Assembly (NCBI RefSeq): GCF_932526225.1
Contig: NC_064040.1
Coordinates: 13,120,856-13,184,855, forward strand
DNA length: 64,000 nucleotides
Source: Nematostella vectensis
Lineage: Eukaryota; Cnidaria; Anthozoa; Actiniaria; Edwardsiidae
Direction of reading: 5' to 3'
Shown here: positions 25,401 through 35,965 of the stretch, piece after piece
How the letters are laid out: every line of letters starts with the position of its first letter
Numbering within the stretch: position 1 is the first letter of the stretch
The notes under the pieces: generated by a model
Told to the model about the DNA's origin: nothing
Seen by the model: the letters and a program-made list of their open reading frames with translations, nothing else
Databases searched by the model: none
Position numbers and translations under genes: made by a program

Positions 25401-26031
25401 TGTCGCTCTTTCCCCATTACTTTTCTGATAGTCCATCCCTATAGGCGATCTGAAAATAGAGACGAGAAAAGCATCCGGGGCTTCCATATATACTTCAACA
25501 GGAGGTACGAGTCGATATTTTTAAACTCAATTGAAGTGAAGTAATAAAAATATAACAGTCTGACGGTTGCGGCTTTTTGTGATAATGGCTCAGAACCATA
25601 AAAAGACAAAGCAGCTGCTCTAGCCGGCATACAAAAGATCGTCGTTCTACGAACAAATAAAGACTTCTGCAGGGTCATAGTTAGTTTATTAGAAGGCAAT
25701 ATGAGCGAAAAAAGAACCTTTATCATAACAATCTGACAATATAACCGGATTATAACATTTGAATATCATAGGACGGCTTTTATCATATTCCTTTTTTCAT
25801 CATGCGCAAATGGAACTTTTAAATGGAAAGCTGTGTATCTGGTATCTGGTGTGCTGAATATCATCAGAACATGTGTTTTAGAAACTGGTGTATTTTTTTT
25901 TTTTTTTTTTTTTCTGGTTTTACCTGTTCTTTCCTTTTTCTGTCCGTGACCGTAGAAAGTCTTATCGGCCCCAGGCCTCGAGCACATCTTCTGGTCTGGA
26001 TGACTGTACGAAGATTTTCTTTAACTGGCAT
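22468..26031 (-). CDS. Fos/ATF3-like bZIP transcription factor
   Basis: AP-1-type bZIP protein predicted to bind DNA as a dimer in the nucleus. Three exons keep phase: up to 26031-25924, 24914-24807 and 22647-22468 (131 aa from the first available Met). Exon 1 gives MPVKENLRTVIQTRRCARGL, like the VKEELKFAIQNKHL block of ATF3. It runs into KRKEQ and then [20 protein letters not shown], the basic region (Fos: [20 protein letters not shown]), with NKQAANRCRKRKR as DNA contacts. The zipper has heptads MLERTAQE-I-DDSNKA-L-ETDIAN-M-RTELTE-L, very close to Fos. It ends LRSHDC, where Fos has LAAHRPAC, followed by a 20-residue tail. The exon 2/3 junction falls in the first heptad. The true start may lie in an upstream exon, since the frame is open above 26031. 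The last intron carries the hammerhead-ribozyme element. I leave the symbol blank because Fos, ATF3 and BATF are hard to separate here. Confidence 0.88.
23014..23070 (-). ncRNA. Hammerhead ribozyme motif, copy 1
   Basis: Type I layout on the minus strand: stem I strand CCATG, core CTGACGA, stem II, core GAAA, very short stem III (ACA/TGT), TC cleavage context, then CATGG closing stem I. Stem II has GAAC instead of GGAC, creating a mismatch against GTCC, so activity may be reduced. Confidence 0.82.
23369..23425 (-). ncRNA. Hammerhead ribozyme motif, copy 2 (best conserved)
   Basis: Minus strand. Stem I CGGC..CCATG pairs with CATGG..GCCG. The core is CTGACGA, stem II GTCC/GGAC (four pairs, loop TAACAA), then GAAA. 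Stem III is ACA/TGT with a two-base loop, followed by C17. All invariant core bases of the hammerhead fold (CUGANGA, GAAA, UH) are present. The palindromic ACAGCTGT would also allow a two-molecule (dimeric) ribozyme. Confidence 0.9.
23834..23890 (+). ncRNA. Hammerhead ribozyme motif, copy 3
   Basis: Plus strand. Core CTGACGA and GAAA are intact. Stem II begins ATCC opposite GGAC, so the pair next to the core is A opposite C rather than G-C, a position known to matter for catalysis. Stem I and stem III are intact. Confidence 0.83.
24189..24245 (+). ncRNA. Hammerhead ribozyme motif, copy 4
   Basis: Plus strand. Core CTGAAGA (N7 is A, allowed), stem II GTCC/GGAC, loop TAATAA, GAAA, stem III ACA/TGT with loop GA, then C17 and CATGG. 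Predicted active on inspection. The sequence just 3' lacks about 16 bases (CACGGGTAATAGACT region) present in the other copies. Confidence 0.87.
24330..24574. mobile_element. MITE with about 30-bp TIR flanked by TTAA (family B)
   Basis: Begins AGCTGCATTGTCACCAGTTT and ends with its complement GGTGACCATGCGGCT. It is flanked on both sides by TTAA (24326-24329 and 24575-24578). A 244-base copy in inverted orientation lies at 37542-37785. TTAA duplication is typical of piggyBac- or Kolobok-type transposases; which one is unknown. Confidence 0.85.
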
Positions 26032-26091
26032 CCCTGCTCCTATCGCACTCTCCCAAATTATCAGTGAACTTATGTCTTTATAAACAAGTAC

Positions 26092-29000
26092 ACAAGTAGC
26101 TGTAATTGTGCAATTTCTGGTTATAACTGTAAGAGAGAAATATAAAATTAGAGAAACAATTTAAAGGAATTGAAACTTTTGCTGATAAGGTTTTAACTAG
26201 TTTTCTTTCAGCGGACGTCCCTTCTGGTCAAGCTGCGTCAAATATAGTGTTCCATTCCGTTAGCGCGACTAAAGCATTCCTGTCTACACTCGAAAATCTT
26301 AAAACCATTTCCAACAGCCCTGCTTCTAAACATTATTATTCGTGGGAAAAAAGACATGACAGTAACAGTGACAGTGTGTTATCTGTAAAAATGCCAACGT
26401 TAGATGGAAGCAACGAAGGAGATAAACCCTTCCCATACATGCGGCTTCAATTTCCCATATACAAATACGAAAAAAAGGCATACAAAAGATGAGATAAGTA
26501 AAGAATAGATAACTAATTTACAAATTAGTATTATATTACCTACATGTTATCTCCAAGTAACGCAATTTAGAACAGTAGCAAGTCGAAAAAGTCTAAATGG
26601 TCAGCCAAAAGATGCGCTGTTGTATACTTCTACTACTTTACAACATAATTTATTTACGTTACCTTTTTGTAGGGTTCAATCTCTCTTGATGGCAGGCCCA
26701 TAAGCTAATCATCGGTATTGTGGCTTCATCGAAACTGAATTAGGTTTATCTATTGTATATCAAGAAAAGGCAAGCTTGTCTAATTTGAGCATTTATACTA
26801 AGGTATACTTTCATGAGTCTTGCTTGATGTAACCCAATCCGCTTTTCTATTTGTAACTTTTTCTTTCAAATTCTATCATGCCGAAAACCTAATCATTTGT
26901 ATACCATTATTAGCAGAGAGTTTCCCGTTGACTTCGTGACTAGCCGTTCCTAAATACTATTTCTCAAAGTTATGGTTGTCGAAGCATTTCCTGTCAACTC
27001 TGCTGCCCAAAGCACTTTTGCATCGAAATCGAGTGGGATCGCTAGCGGGGTATTGGCAATAAAAAAGCGGCTTCAACAAACTTGCATAAATAAAGACTCG
27101 TACACCCTACAAATTTAGACATGCCCTGTTATGCACATCATCGCAGGTACCTGTTTGTTAGCGTCATTTCACAAACGGGCGCTCAAGAAGGCGTCTTTGT
27201 TCAAACTCGTTTCCAGGGCTTCTTTGAGTTATGCTCGGCGCTTTTTTTTTTCAACTGTGAACATCGGGGCTGGGCAAACATTTTATAATTCAAGCTATCC
27301 ATATTCTGGGAATTACAGTAAGGGGAAATGAAGCCAGGTGACGTAATTCAGAGAAATAGCTGTGAATATATTACAATGAGGTTGATTCAAACTGTTTCAA
27401 TCAATGAGATTTCATAGAATTCGTAGAATTTGTTAAGGGAGCAAGAGAAGCGTAAAAAACACGATACATACGAAAGCATAAAAAAACACAAGATGCAAAC
27501 CAAGATTTCCAAATAGGTCGCCCCTTTTAAATGGAAGTTTGTCGTTACGGTAGAATGGATACGAAATGAAGATTCGGAACTCCGCCGCTCTGTAAGGGCG
27601 TTTGACACTATATGAAACGAGTTCAAATTTCCGGTATTATCCCTAAAAGATTCAGGAAGATTTCCCCGGAAAAAGGTGTTTAATTAATTAAGAAGAAGAA
27701 AATATAAAGTAAGGGCATGACCTGTTCTGTTAATAGTTACGAGTAATTCATAACAGTTAATATAAAATCGTTTTATTTTACTTCAGCGCAACATGTACAC
27801 AAACAAAACACTGACAAGACAGATCTTATAACATCCGGTTTACTTCCGGTAACAGCCATGCAATATACTGTATTAAAACTGAGATTCCTTGCACGAGTGT
27901 TTGCAATAAAATGAAACCGATATTATGTAAGCTGAATTTAGATACTTTCAATTAGTACCAAGGGGTAGCGACTAGTGTAATTCCCGAAGAGTAGAAAATG
28001 ATAGAGGGCTCGATAACACCAATTCGATTTAGAAGTGATGCACATTTCAGGTGTGTAGATTGTCATCTCTGTTTGTGGAGAGAAGGGAAAACACCGAATT
28101 ACTTGTATTCTCAAATCACTTCATGATATCCGTAAGTACATAGAACTATTTTTTTATGGCATTCTCTCCTTTAAATCATCATTGTTTATCGACTTGATTT
28201 TATTTATCCATTCATGAGAAAAGCCTACAACAAGCGGGAGTGTAATAAATATACATTTTTTTTCAAAAATTTTAATCTGAAAAATAATATCATTAAAGTT
28301 ATTCCATTACAAATTTAACTGTTTATAGATAGCAGTTCTTAGCAACAAAATAAATAATTATGTCTTACCGTTTATTAAATATATTTTTGCCCTACTCTCT
28401 AATATGATTACAGTCTTTTAAGACTAAAAAGAGCCCCAGCAAGTGAGAACTACGAGGGATTCACCAAATTCGCCAGCGGAAGTTATCATAATTGTCAACC
28501 CAACTTGGACAGAAATCTTGTGAAATCGGGTGAAATACAGTATATGTGAAGAAAAAAAAAAAAACAAGAAAAAAAAATCTAAGCCAATGTGGGTGAATAC
28601 AGAGAATGTATGAACAATCTCACAAAAAATAGGCTTGTGATGAGGTCCAAAATCTTGTGGCAAATGGGTTATTTTGTTGCGATTGTACCTGTGAAAGCCC
28701 TCTGCGTTTTCTCTTACTTTCTAAGAAACCAGAAGCAAATTGCAACGATTTTTCTTGATCTTATTCTATCTGCATATAAGATTCTGAAAGAACCCAACCA
28801 CCTGATTCTGTGGCAGCTCAACGTGTTATGGAATGATAGGAGGTGATGGCAAAGCCAATTTCTTTCTCTTCCTCGCACCAAACACAGGCCCGTACCCAGA
28901 AAAGTGCAGGGGGTGCAAACGCATACCCCCAAATAAAACAAAAAACGGCGGAAAGTCCACTACCGGTTCACAATATATGTGCTATTTGTATACAAAACTA

Positions 29001-29163
29001 TAAAGCATAAGCGATTTCTAGATCACACTGGTATGTCATATTTTAAAAGTCAAACTTTTCTGTAGGCAAATCCGATAATAAACTTCCCGTGGAGATACTA
29101 CAATGGCATAAAAACATTTTTTTGTGCTTTCGGGATGGTTAGAATTTTATTGAAAAACTCTTG
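26092..29163. other. Intergenic between bZIP gene and beta-helix gene
   Basis: AT-rich sequence with no confident gene. A fragment with CCGGTTTACTTCCGG at about 27836 echoes family B termini. At 28885 a CAGGCCCGTACCCAG fragment echoes CAG-type TIR elements. An open frame at 26220-26492 (+) follows a good acceptor-like CTTTCAG but has no partner exon or homology that I recognise. Confidence 0.45.
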
Positions 29164-32100
29164 TCAATGTGCCACCTGTACAGTAACATTGCCTGGTTCG
29201 CGCATTTGTCGATATTTGCCGTTTTGCAGCCCTGTGCAGGAAGATGTGGTCTTTGCTGAATTCTTTCTACACTGGCACAACAGTAAGATAAGGGGGACTA
29301 CTATCAGGACAGACACACAGACAGTGAGTACCATGCAACCAGTGGACACTGAAAAAGAGACACATGGACAGTGAGCACCATGCAACCAGTGGACACTGAA
29401 AAAGAGACACACAGACAGTGAGTACCATGCAACCAGTGGACACTGAAAAAGAGACACATGGACAGTGAGTACCATGCAACCAGTGGACACTAAAAAAGAG
29501 ACACACGGACAGTGAGTACCATGTAACCAGTGGACACTGAAAAAGAGACACACGGACAGTGAGTGACATGCAACCAGTAGACACTGAAAAGAGACACACA
29601 GACAGTGAGTACCAAACAGTTAGATGACACATAGATAATAAGTTCCAGGCAACCAGTGACAGTAAGCATAACAGACAGTGAGCATGAGGAAACCAGTGGA
29701 CACTTAAACAACGACACACAGACATTGAGTACTTGGCAAACAGGACACTAAAAAAGAGACACACGGACAGTAAGTACCAAGCAACCAGAGAACACTGAAA
29801 CAAGGACAAACAGACAGTGAGTATGAAAGAAACAGAAGACACTAAAACAAGGACACACAGACAGTGAGTATGAAAGAAACAGAAGACACCAAAACAGGGA
29901 CACACAGACAGTGAGCATGAAAGAAACAGAAGACACTAAAACAAGGACACACAGACAGTGAGTATGAAAAAAACAGAAGACACCAAAACAAGGACACACA
30001 GACAGTGATTTACTAGGTAACCAGTAATAACCCACACTAGAAAAGGATGAATGCCAAATGGAAGATTAATTGGCATCAAACTTCTTACTTTTTGAACAAC
30101 TTGCTTGTCCCTTGCCTGATGTAAACAAGTCGTTTTTACAAGGTGTGCAAACAGTTGATCTGATAATCAAACATAACCACATAAACTACCAGGCTTAATA
30201 AAAGAAGAGTAGTAGAGAGTAACTAGCAAAAAAATGAGAGTTAATGGTGGTGGTAGATGCTAGTATTATCAGCGGTGAAGCCAGGATTTTTAACAGGAGG
30301 GGGCCCAAAAGGCCCTTTCAAGGCATTTCCTCCTGTGTTTCAGATAATGTCTCATTTACTGTATATTTTTGGCTGCTAGAAGGGGGGCCAGGCACCCTTG
30401 GCCACCCCCCTGGCTACGCCCCTGGCTACCCCCCTGGCTACCCCCCTGGCTACGCCCCTGATTATCATACTGTAATGAATTCTCCCATATCAGGGCTTCT
30501 GGAATTACCCGGAAAAGGTATTTTATTATTAGTCCTAGGCCTTCGCGGTTTAGCAAAGAACGCCTAGTCATTTTATTTGTTTTTGAAATTTAGTTCGAAA
30601 TATCGCACTCTTACGAAGAATATCTCTTTTTTTACGAGAAATAGAGGTAAGAACCCTAAAAGAACACATCAGCTGTGCAATTAAATGTTTTGTCTTTCAA
30701 AATTACACGGGGTTACGCAGAAATTTGTGGATTACACGGAAAAAGCCAAATTACGCGCTTACGCACAAGCGCGTAAATTCCAGAAGCCCTGCCATATAGA
30801 GTTTTTTTTGTCTGTTTGATAGTCCAATTAACATTTATTGTAGTTGATTTGCATTTTAGTTATAATCTTTTGGTTATATTTGTTGGTTGAAATGGTCAAA
30901 ATGGGGAGAATAATAAAATTAAAAAAATACCAACATTATAAAAAATTATCATTATCACAACTAGAGGATCTTTCAATAAAAAATGACAAACATACCCATG
31001 TTTTCCGGTATATGTACCAGCCTTGCAGGGTTGGCATCTACTGCTTCCTGGATTGGCATTGAAGTGACCAGGCAGGCACCTAGAAAGGGGAAAAGGTACA
31101 TAGACATCAAGTATCAGGCATCAAGAAATAAAAAAATAAAGAAAAGGGAATAGCAGTAAATGTAATATGGTGCCCATGAAGGTCTACAGTCAAACAGTAC
31201 AATCATGCTCTCCCTAGAGCTGATAATTGAGTTCATTATTTGAAAATTCCGTTTGATTATTTGCCAAGAAGTTTCCGTTCTTGAAACGAGTATTAAGATT
31301 ATCAAATGGACTCACTTCTCTTACTGTTAGTCACATGCTGTATGAACTCAACAAGCGGGCAAAAATTCAAACCACTGTTTCTTGTAAGTCAAGAGATTAC
31401 CAAAGGTTTTTGTTAATTTATTACAGGGATAAATGCCTCTTTATTTACACACACAAAAATGACAAAGTCTAATAAAAATTATCAAGCTTTGCTTATTTCA
31501 AGAATTGAAACTTCTCGGCAAATAATTTAATGGAATTTCGAAAAAAATGAACTCATTAATCTACTCTAGGGGGCACGCTTGACCTGGTTTGATTGATGGA
31601 AATGCCTACAGAGATATAAAGAGAGATATAAAGAACAGCCTTTTTGTGACCATGATATCAGAACTTGAAAAAGTCATAAAGGTTTAACCAAACTGTATAA
31701 TCTGCTTGTCATGAACGATACTGCCACAGCAAGGAAATGGAATCTAAAGCTATTCCTTACTAATAGGACCTATATATAAACATGGATAATAAGAAAAGAT
31801 CCTAATAAATAAATGGAATGACTGAAGCAAGATGGTAATGAGAATGTTTGTTTTGTTTTTTGAACTGACCTTTTGCAAGCAAGAGTTGTGAAATTCATCT
31901 TATTTCCTGAGCTATACGTCCCTTTAGGGCAGGATACACACAATATGGATTGCTTTAGGTAACTTCCTGCAGGGCAGAACACTGAAAAACATGGAGATAA
32001 TGTTTCTTGAACAAAGGCTCACAAATCTGCTTACTCAACAAAACTTCAACACCACAATCATCTGTTTATCATCTTTGTGTGAAGTGGAGAGGGAAGCTTA

Positions 32101-34816
32101 CCAAGACATTAATCTGGATTTGTCGCATAGCCAGAGGGCACTGACGAAGACTATTTGCACTATGCCACAGTCAGAGAAGGGGGGCACTTCTATACAGACA
32201 TTATGCACTACGGTGAGCTGGAGGGGGAGCGGGGCACTGGCCAAGACAATCTGCACGACAATCTGCACTATGGCACAGTCAGGGGGAGTACTTATATACA
32301 GACATTATGCTCTATGGTGCAGCCCAAGGGGGAGGGGGGCACTGACCAAGTCATTCTGTACTATGGTTCTGCACTGGGATAAGACAGGGGGGGACTTACC
32401 AGGACATCCTTGGTCTGTGGTGCAGTCATGGCAACTGATCTGATCATCTAACTTGCTGTTCATGGGAGGAGCATGCATACTGCTGTTCACTTTGTTGCAG
32501 CCAAAATAGCCTCTCTTAACAAAAGCAAACCAAATGAAAATAAAGTTACATAATTGATGTACTAACGTCCACCAGCTATACTGGTGTGGAAGGCACTACA
32601 GAGCTAGGCGCCACATCAAGTGCCCCCTTGCGTGTATTGCTAGTAAGCACTGTCACTGAGGGTGGTCACTGCCAGAGGGTTAATTGCACCCCCAGAGGTT
32701 CTATAACGTCCCTTTGGTTCAAGTTAATGTAGTGCCAATTAAAGAAATTGGAACAGTTTTGGTAGTTAAGGAAGATAAGAAACAAGGAAAATTAATTAAA
32801 GAGGCATGTACTCGGAAAAAAAATCCCCAGACCAGAGCCACAGTATTGTGTGACAAGTGCTCTAACCCTCTAGGCCTCTCATGCTTCTATCTAATTAAAA
32901 TTCTAGATTTCTAGGTAAACATATAAATAAGACACAATCAAGGCCAAGCACTAAGCACATACCAGGTGTTGGCAAATTAACTGAAACAAAATTTGTATGC
33001 TTCAGAACTAAGAATTATTAAAATCTAATTTTGGTACATCCATCTTTCTTGAAGGACAGTGTGTTGTATTTTAGATGTATAAATCATTTGAAAACATTAC
33101 CTTGATGTCTACTTTAGTGACTTTACTTTTAACATTAAGCACAGGTGCAACAGCTGTCCCATATGTACCAAGAAATGAACTATCATCAATATCAACAAGA
33201 CCTTCGTCAGTTACTTCAATTAAAGATCCCCCAAGGACCACATTATCCTTGAAGATAGTGCTTGACATTCCTGTTACACCAACAACTGCGATCTTTAAAA
33301 CACTTCCAGTGTTCTGATAGAATATGGAGCTTGACAGTGTGACGTTTTGAGCACTTGCTTGAATGAGACTTCCTTGGCTCCCAATCTTATTGTTTGTAAA
33401 AGAACTGTCTTTAAGTAAAACTTGATCTAGGTCCTTGGCTGAAAGAATAGTTCCACGGTTGTGAGCAAAGCTACAATCACTTATAAAAACCGTGCTATCC
33501 CTTCCTGAAAGGGAGGATACAGAAAAAGTGGGTGATCCCTCTATCCATCCAGTGCAGTTACTTGTCCTAGTATGAGTCAATTGTAGATCAGACCCTGAGC
33601 TAACAATACTGAATCGACTATTTTGGAATGTGCAGTTATGCATGGACAGGATTGATGCTACTGGGTTTATTAGCAGAGCGTTCGTTGAGTTTGTGGTTGT
33701 CCATAAAATGTTGCTGAATGTGAAATTGCACTCTCTGATGTCCAAGGAAAACGTCAAGGTAACATCATGAGCAGAGCTGAAAAGACATTAAATCTATTAG
33801 CAGCACACATGCAGGATTATGAAAATACATCCAAATATTTTCAGCAGACAGAAAGATAAATGGAAAGACAAATGTATTTTTTGTGTATTTGTGAGTATCC
33901 AGCGAAGCTATTCAGGGAAAGTTCATTTATTATCCTGAGAGGGAGGAGGGGGGGGGGGGGTTGGGGGTGTGAGGATACTGTGGGGGGCCTCTAGAAATTT
34001 CTGAGGTCTAAAGGGGGGGCGTTGAAAGTGTTTGGATTTTAAAAGAGGGGGCACTGATTCCTTTAGGTGTTGTCTCTACTATATAATTTGACGAAGTGTC
34101 AAATCAGACCTTTTGGTTTAACTTGTCTCGGTTTGGGGGCAGTTATTTGGTATGCACAATCCAGGAGTCCAGAATACGTAATAAGCCACCTTTTATCTAT
34201 GCAATGCAAACATCTTTTTATGGTTTCCGCTATTAAGTGCTTATGTTCCATATCTAAAATATAAACAAAACGTTTTAATGCTATAAGTGCTCATTCTCAG
34301 TCATCAAAATCCTCGCTCATATCTGATTGGCTGTCTTCCTCGCCCTCTTTCTTTTCTCTTTTCTCATTCTGCGCTTTTCTTGCAAGCAAAAGATCGAAAA
34401 GCCTTTTCGCTTTTTTTATGTCATCTTTAGCATCAACCATTATCAGGTTGCAACCTGGAGTTAGTCACATCTTTGAGAAATTGAGTGCCTTCACTTTTTC
34501 TGAATTAATGTTTTTAGCCAATTCATTCCCCTCCACTTTCTCAATTCTTCAATCTCTTTCTTCAATCTCTTGATTGCATTCCTTTGACATTGTCTTTGCC
34601 ATTTCTTACTTCGCTCCTTCTTTCTTTGATTTTTGGGAGAAATATGGGGAGAGTATATAGAAATATGGGGAAAATATGGGGAGAGTGTAAGGGGGGGGGG
34701 GGGGGGCATGGAAAATTTTGTTCTGCCTGAAGGGGGAGGTCAACTAATTTTATCCCTTACTTTTATGAAAATCCTCACACCTCTCCCTCAGGGTAATAAA
34801 AGAACTTTCGCTAAAA

Positions 34817-34895
<79 letters not shown>

Positions 34896-35531
34896 ATGTA
34901 CAGGATAGATAGAAAGAGAAACAGACAAACAGAAAAGGTTGATAAATAGACAAAAAGATTAATAAACTGACAAACCAATAGACCTACAAAGATGGACAGG
35001 TTGACAGGCAATATGTATAAATAGACAGACATACAAATGTACAGGACAGGCAGACCAATAGACCAACAAATGTACAGGAAAAAAAGATTAATAGACAGAC
35101 AGGCACTCCAATTGACAGACCTAATGTACAGGACAGACAGATAGGCAATGCAGAGGCACGGGTCTGGTCCCAAGGACAATAAAACCCCAATTTCATTTTC
35201 CACGACGAAAATAAAATACTCACTCTCCTCGGATAACATAAGCTCCAGGGTGCCCGTCCTTACATTCTACCCTGATTGATTGGCCTGTGTACAGCCCAGA
35301 AGCCACGGTAATCATGGCAGACCGAGCAGCAGTTTGCAGACTTCTCCCTACAGCGAACTGTACAGTTTTACAAGGTTCTATCTGCGCACCACACGAATCC
35401 ACATCCTTTCCTTTGGAACCATCCACATACAGGTTCACTGAGTTACTGAGGTATAAGTCACCGAGCGCGGAGGCAATCAGCAGAAGAAATATCTCAAGGT
35501 GCAGGCAAGATTGACGAGACGCCATCTTCAT
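29164..35531 (-). CDS. Type I membrane protein: beta-helix ectodomain, Cys-rich GCC2/GCC3-like repeats, TM
   Basis: Predicted cell-surface protein of 516 aa from seven phase-consistent exons: 35531-35224, 33776-33101, 32514-32400, 31981-31870, 31079-30996, 30159-30089 and 29348-29164. A signal peptide (LHLEIFLLLIASALG) precedes LYVDGSKGKDVDSCGAQIEPCKTVQFAV, typical of right-handed beta-helix (pectin-lyase-fold) proteins. Exon 2 is 225 residues of helix rungs (SSFTNNKIGSQGSLIQ, SSIFYQNTGSVLKI). Exons 3-6 give Cys-rich modules of ephrin-receptor/GCC type: FCPAGSYLKQSILCVSCPKG, CLPGHFNANPGSSRCQPC, CTPCKNDLFTSGKGQASC. The last exon gives a TM segment (LTVCVSVLIVVPLILLLC) and a 40-residue tail. 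Several N-x-S/T sites are present. Ligand and role are unknown. The final acceptor lies inside a 47-bp minisatellite, so its exact choice is uncertain. Confidence 0.85.
29308..30015. repeat. 47-bp minisatellite reiterating an exon's 3' splice site
   Basis: About 15 copies of a 47-base unit, plus-strand form CAACCAGTGGACACTGAAAA then AGAGACACACAGACAGTGAG and TACCATG. Towards 30010 units shift to AAAGAAACAGAAGACACTAA types. On the minus strand most proximal units read CTCTTTTTCAG/TGTCCACTGG, a complete 3' splice site. The array begins within the last exon of the beta-helix gene and extends into the intron. Because 47 is not a multiple of three, different acceptors would give different frames. 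Confidence 0.92.
30270..30460. mobile_element. Family A TIR element, 5-bp TSD ATTAT
   Basis: Starts CAGCGGTGAAGCCAGG, ends CCTGGCTACGCCCCTG, flanked by perfect ATTAT repeats (30265-30269, 30461-30465). It is in reverse orientation relative to the copy at 20215. The right terminus is locally tandemly repeated, with CCTGGCTAC four times. It lies in an intron of the beta-helix gene. Confidence 0.9.
33940..34060. repeat. G-rich low-complexity tract
   Basis: Runs of G (up to 13) with GGGGTGTG and GGGGGGC motifs in the intron between exons 1 and 2 of the beta-helix gene. A second G-run lies at 34691-34706. No gene content is seen here. Confidence 0.7.
34817..34898. repeat. (AAAT)n microsatellite
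   Basis: About 20 perfect AAAT units, followed by loosely repetitive GACAGACA/TACAGGA sequence to about 35140. Intronic. Confidence 0.98.
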
Positions 35532-35965
35532 GAGATGTTGCGTTCTTAAACCTACCAGGAAACTAAATCTATACGGTAAAAAAGATTATTGGATAGCTAT
35601 CTTGTTCTCATTGCCATGATTGAGCTCATAGCATGTGAAAATCGTAAAAAAAAATGAATTATATCTTTTCATCACGCATGTGAACTTGTAAAGACAGAGT
35701 GCAGATTTACCTCTGCAGGAGACTGGAAACTAAAATATTCTTTACATTATGGGTTGCCTGTGGCAAATATTTCAGCTTTTCCCTACACTCAAATAAGCAT
35801 TTCCGACTAAATCTGCTAATAATTACCTGCTTCGTAATTCAAATGTTACGTTATAAAAGTAAGACAAGTCATACTATGCTGGTTCGATAAAGAACGAATG
35901 GAAAAAATAAATGAAACTTTTGTGCTTGGGTTCCCTGTGCTTCCACGTGCAATTCAGTTTCAAAG
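35532..35965. promoter_or_regulatory. Shared divergent 5' region of beta-helix gene and SLIRP
   Basis: The two start codons (35531 on minus, 35966 on plus) face away from each other only 434 bases apart, so both promoters must lie here or in overlapping 5' UTRs. No TATA box stands out near either start. A CACGTG E-box lies at about 35944, 20 bases before the SLIRP ATG. Inference from arrangement. Confidence 0.5.

Noticed and set aside
26220-26492. Plus-strand open frame after a CTTTCAG acceptor, gene-like codon use
   Set aside because: No upstream or downstream partner exon and no family recognised; kept only as a note.
29267-30035. Long minus frames VCVSLFQCPLVAW-type
   Set aside because: Product of the 47-bp minisatellite; only the terminal TM-exon part fits a gene model.
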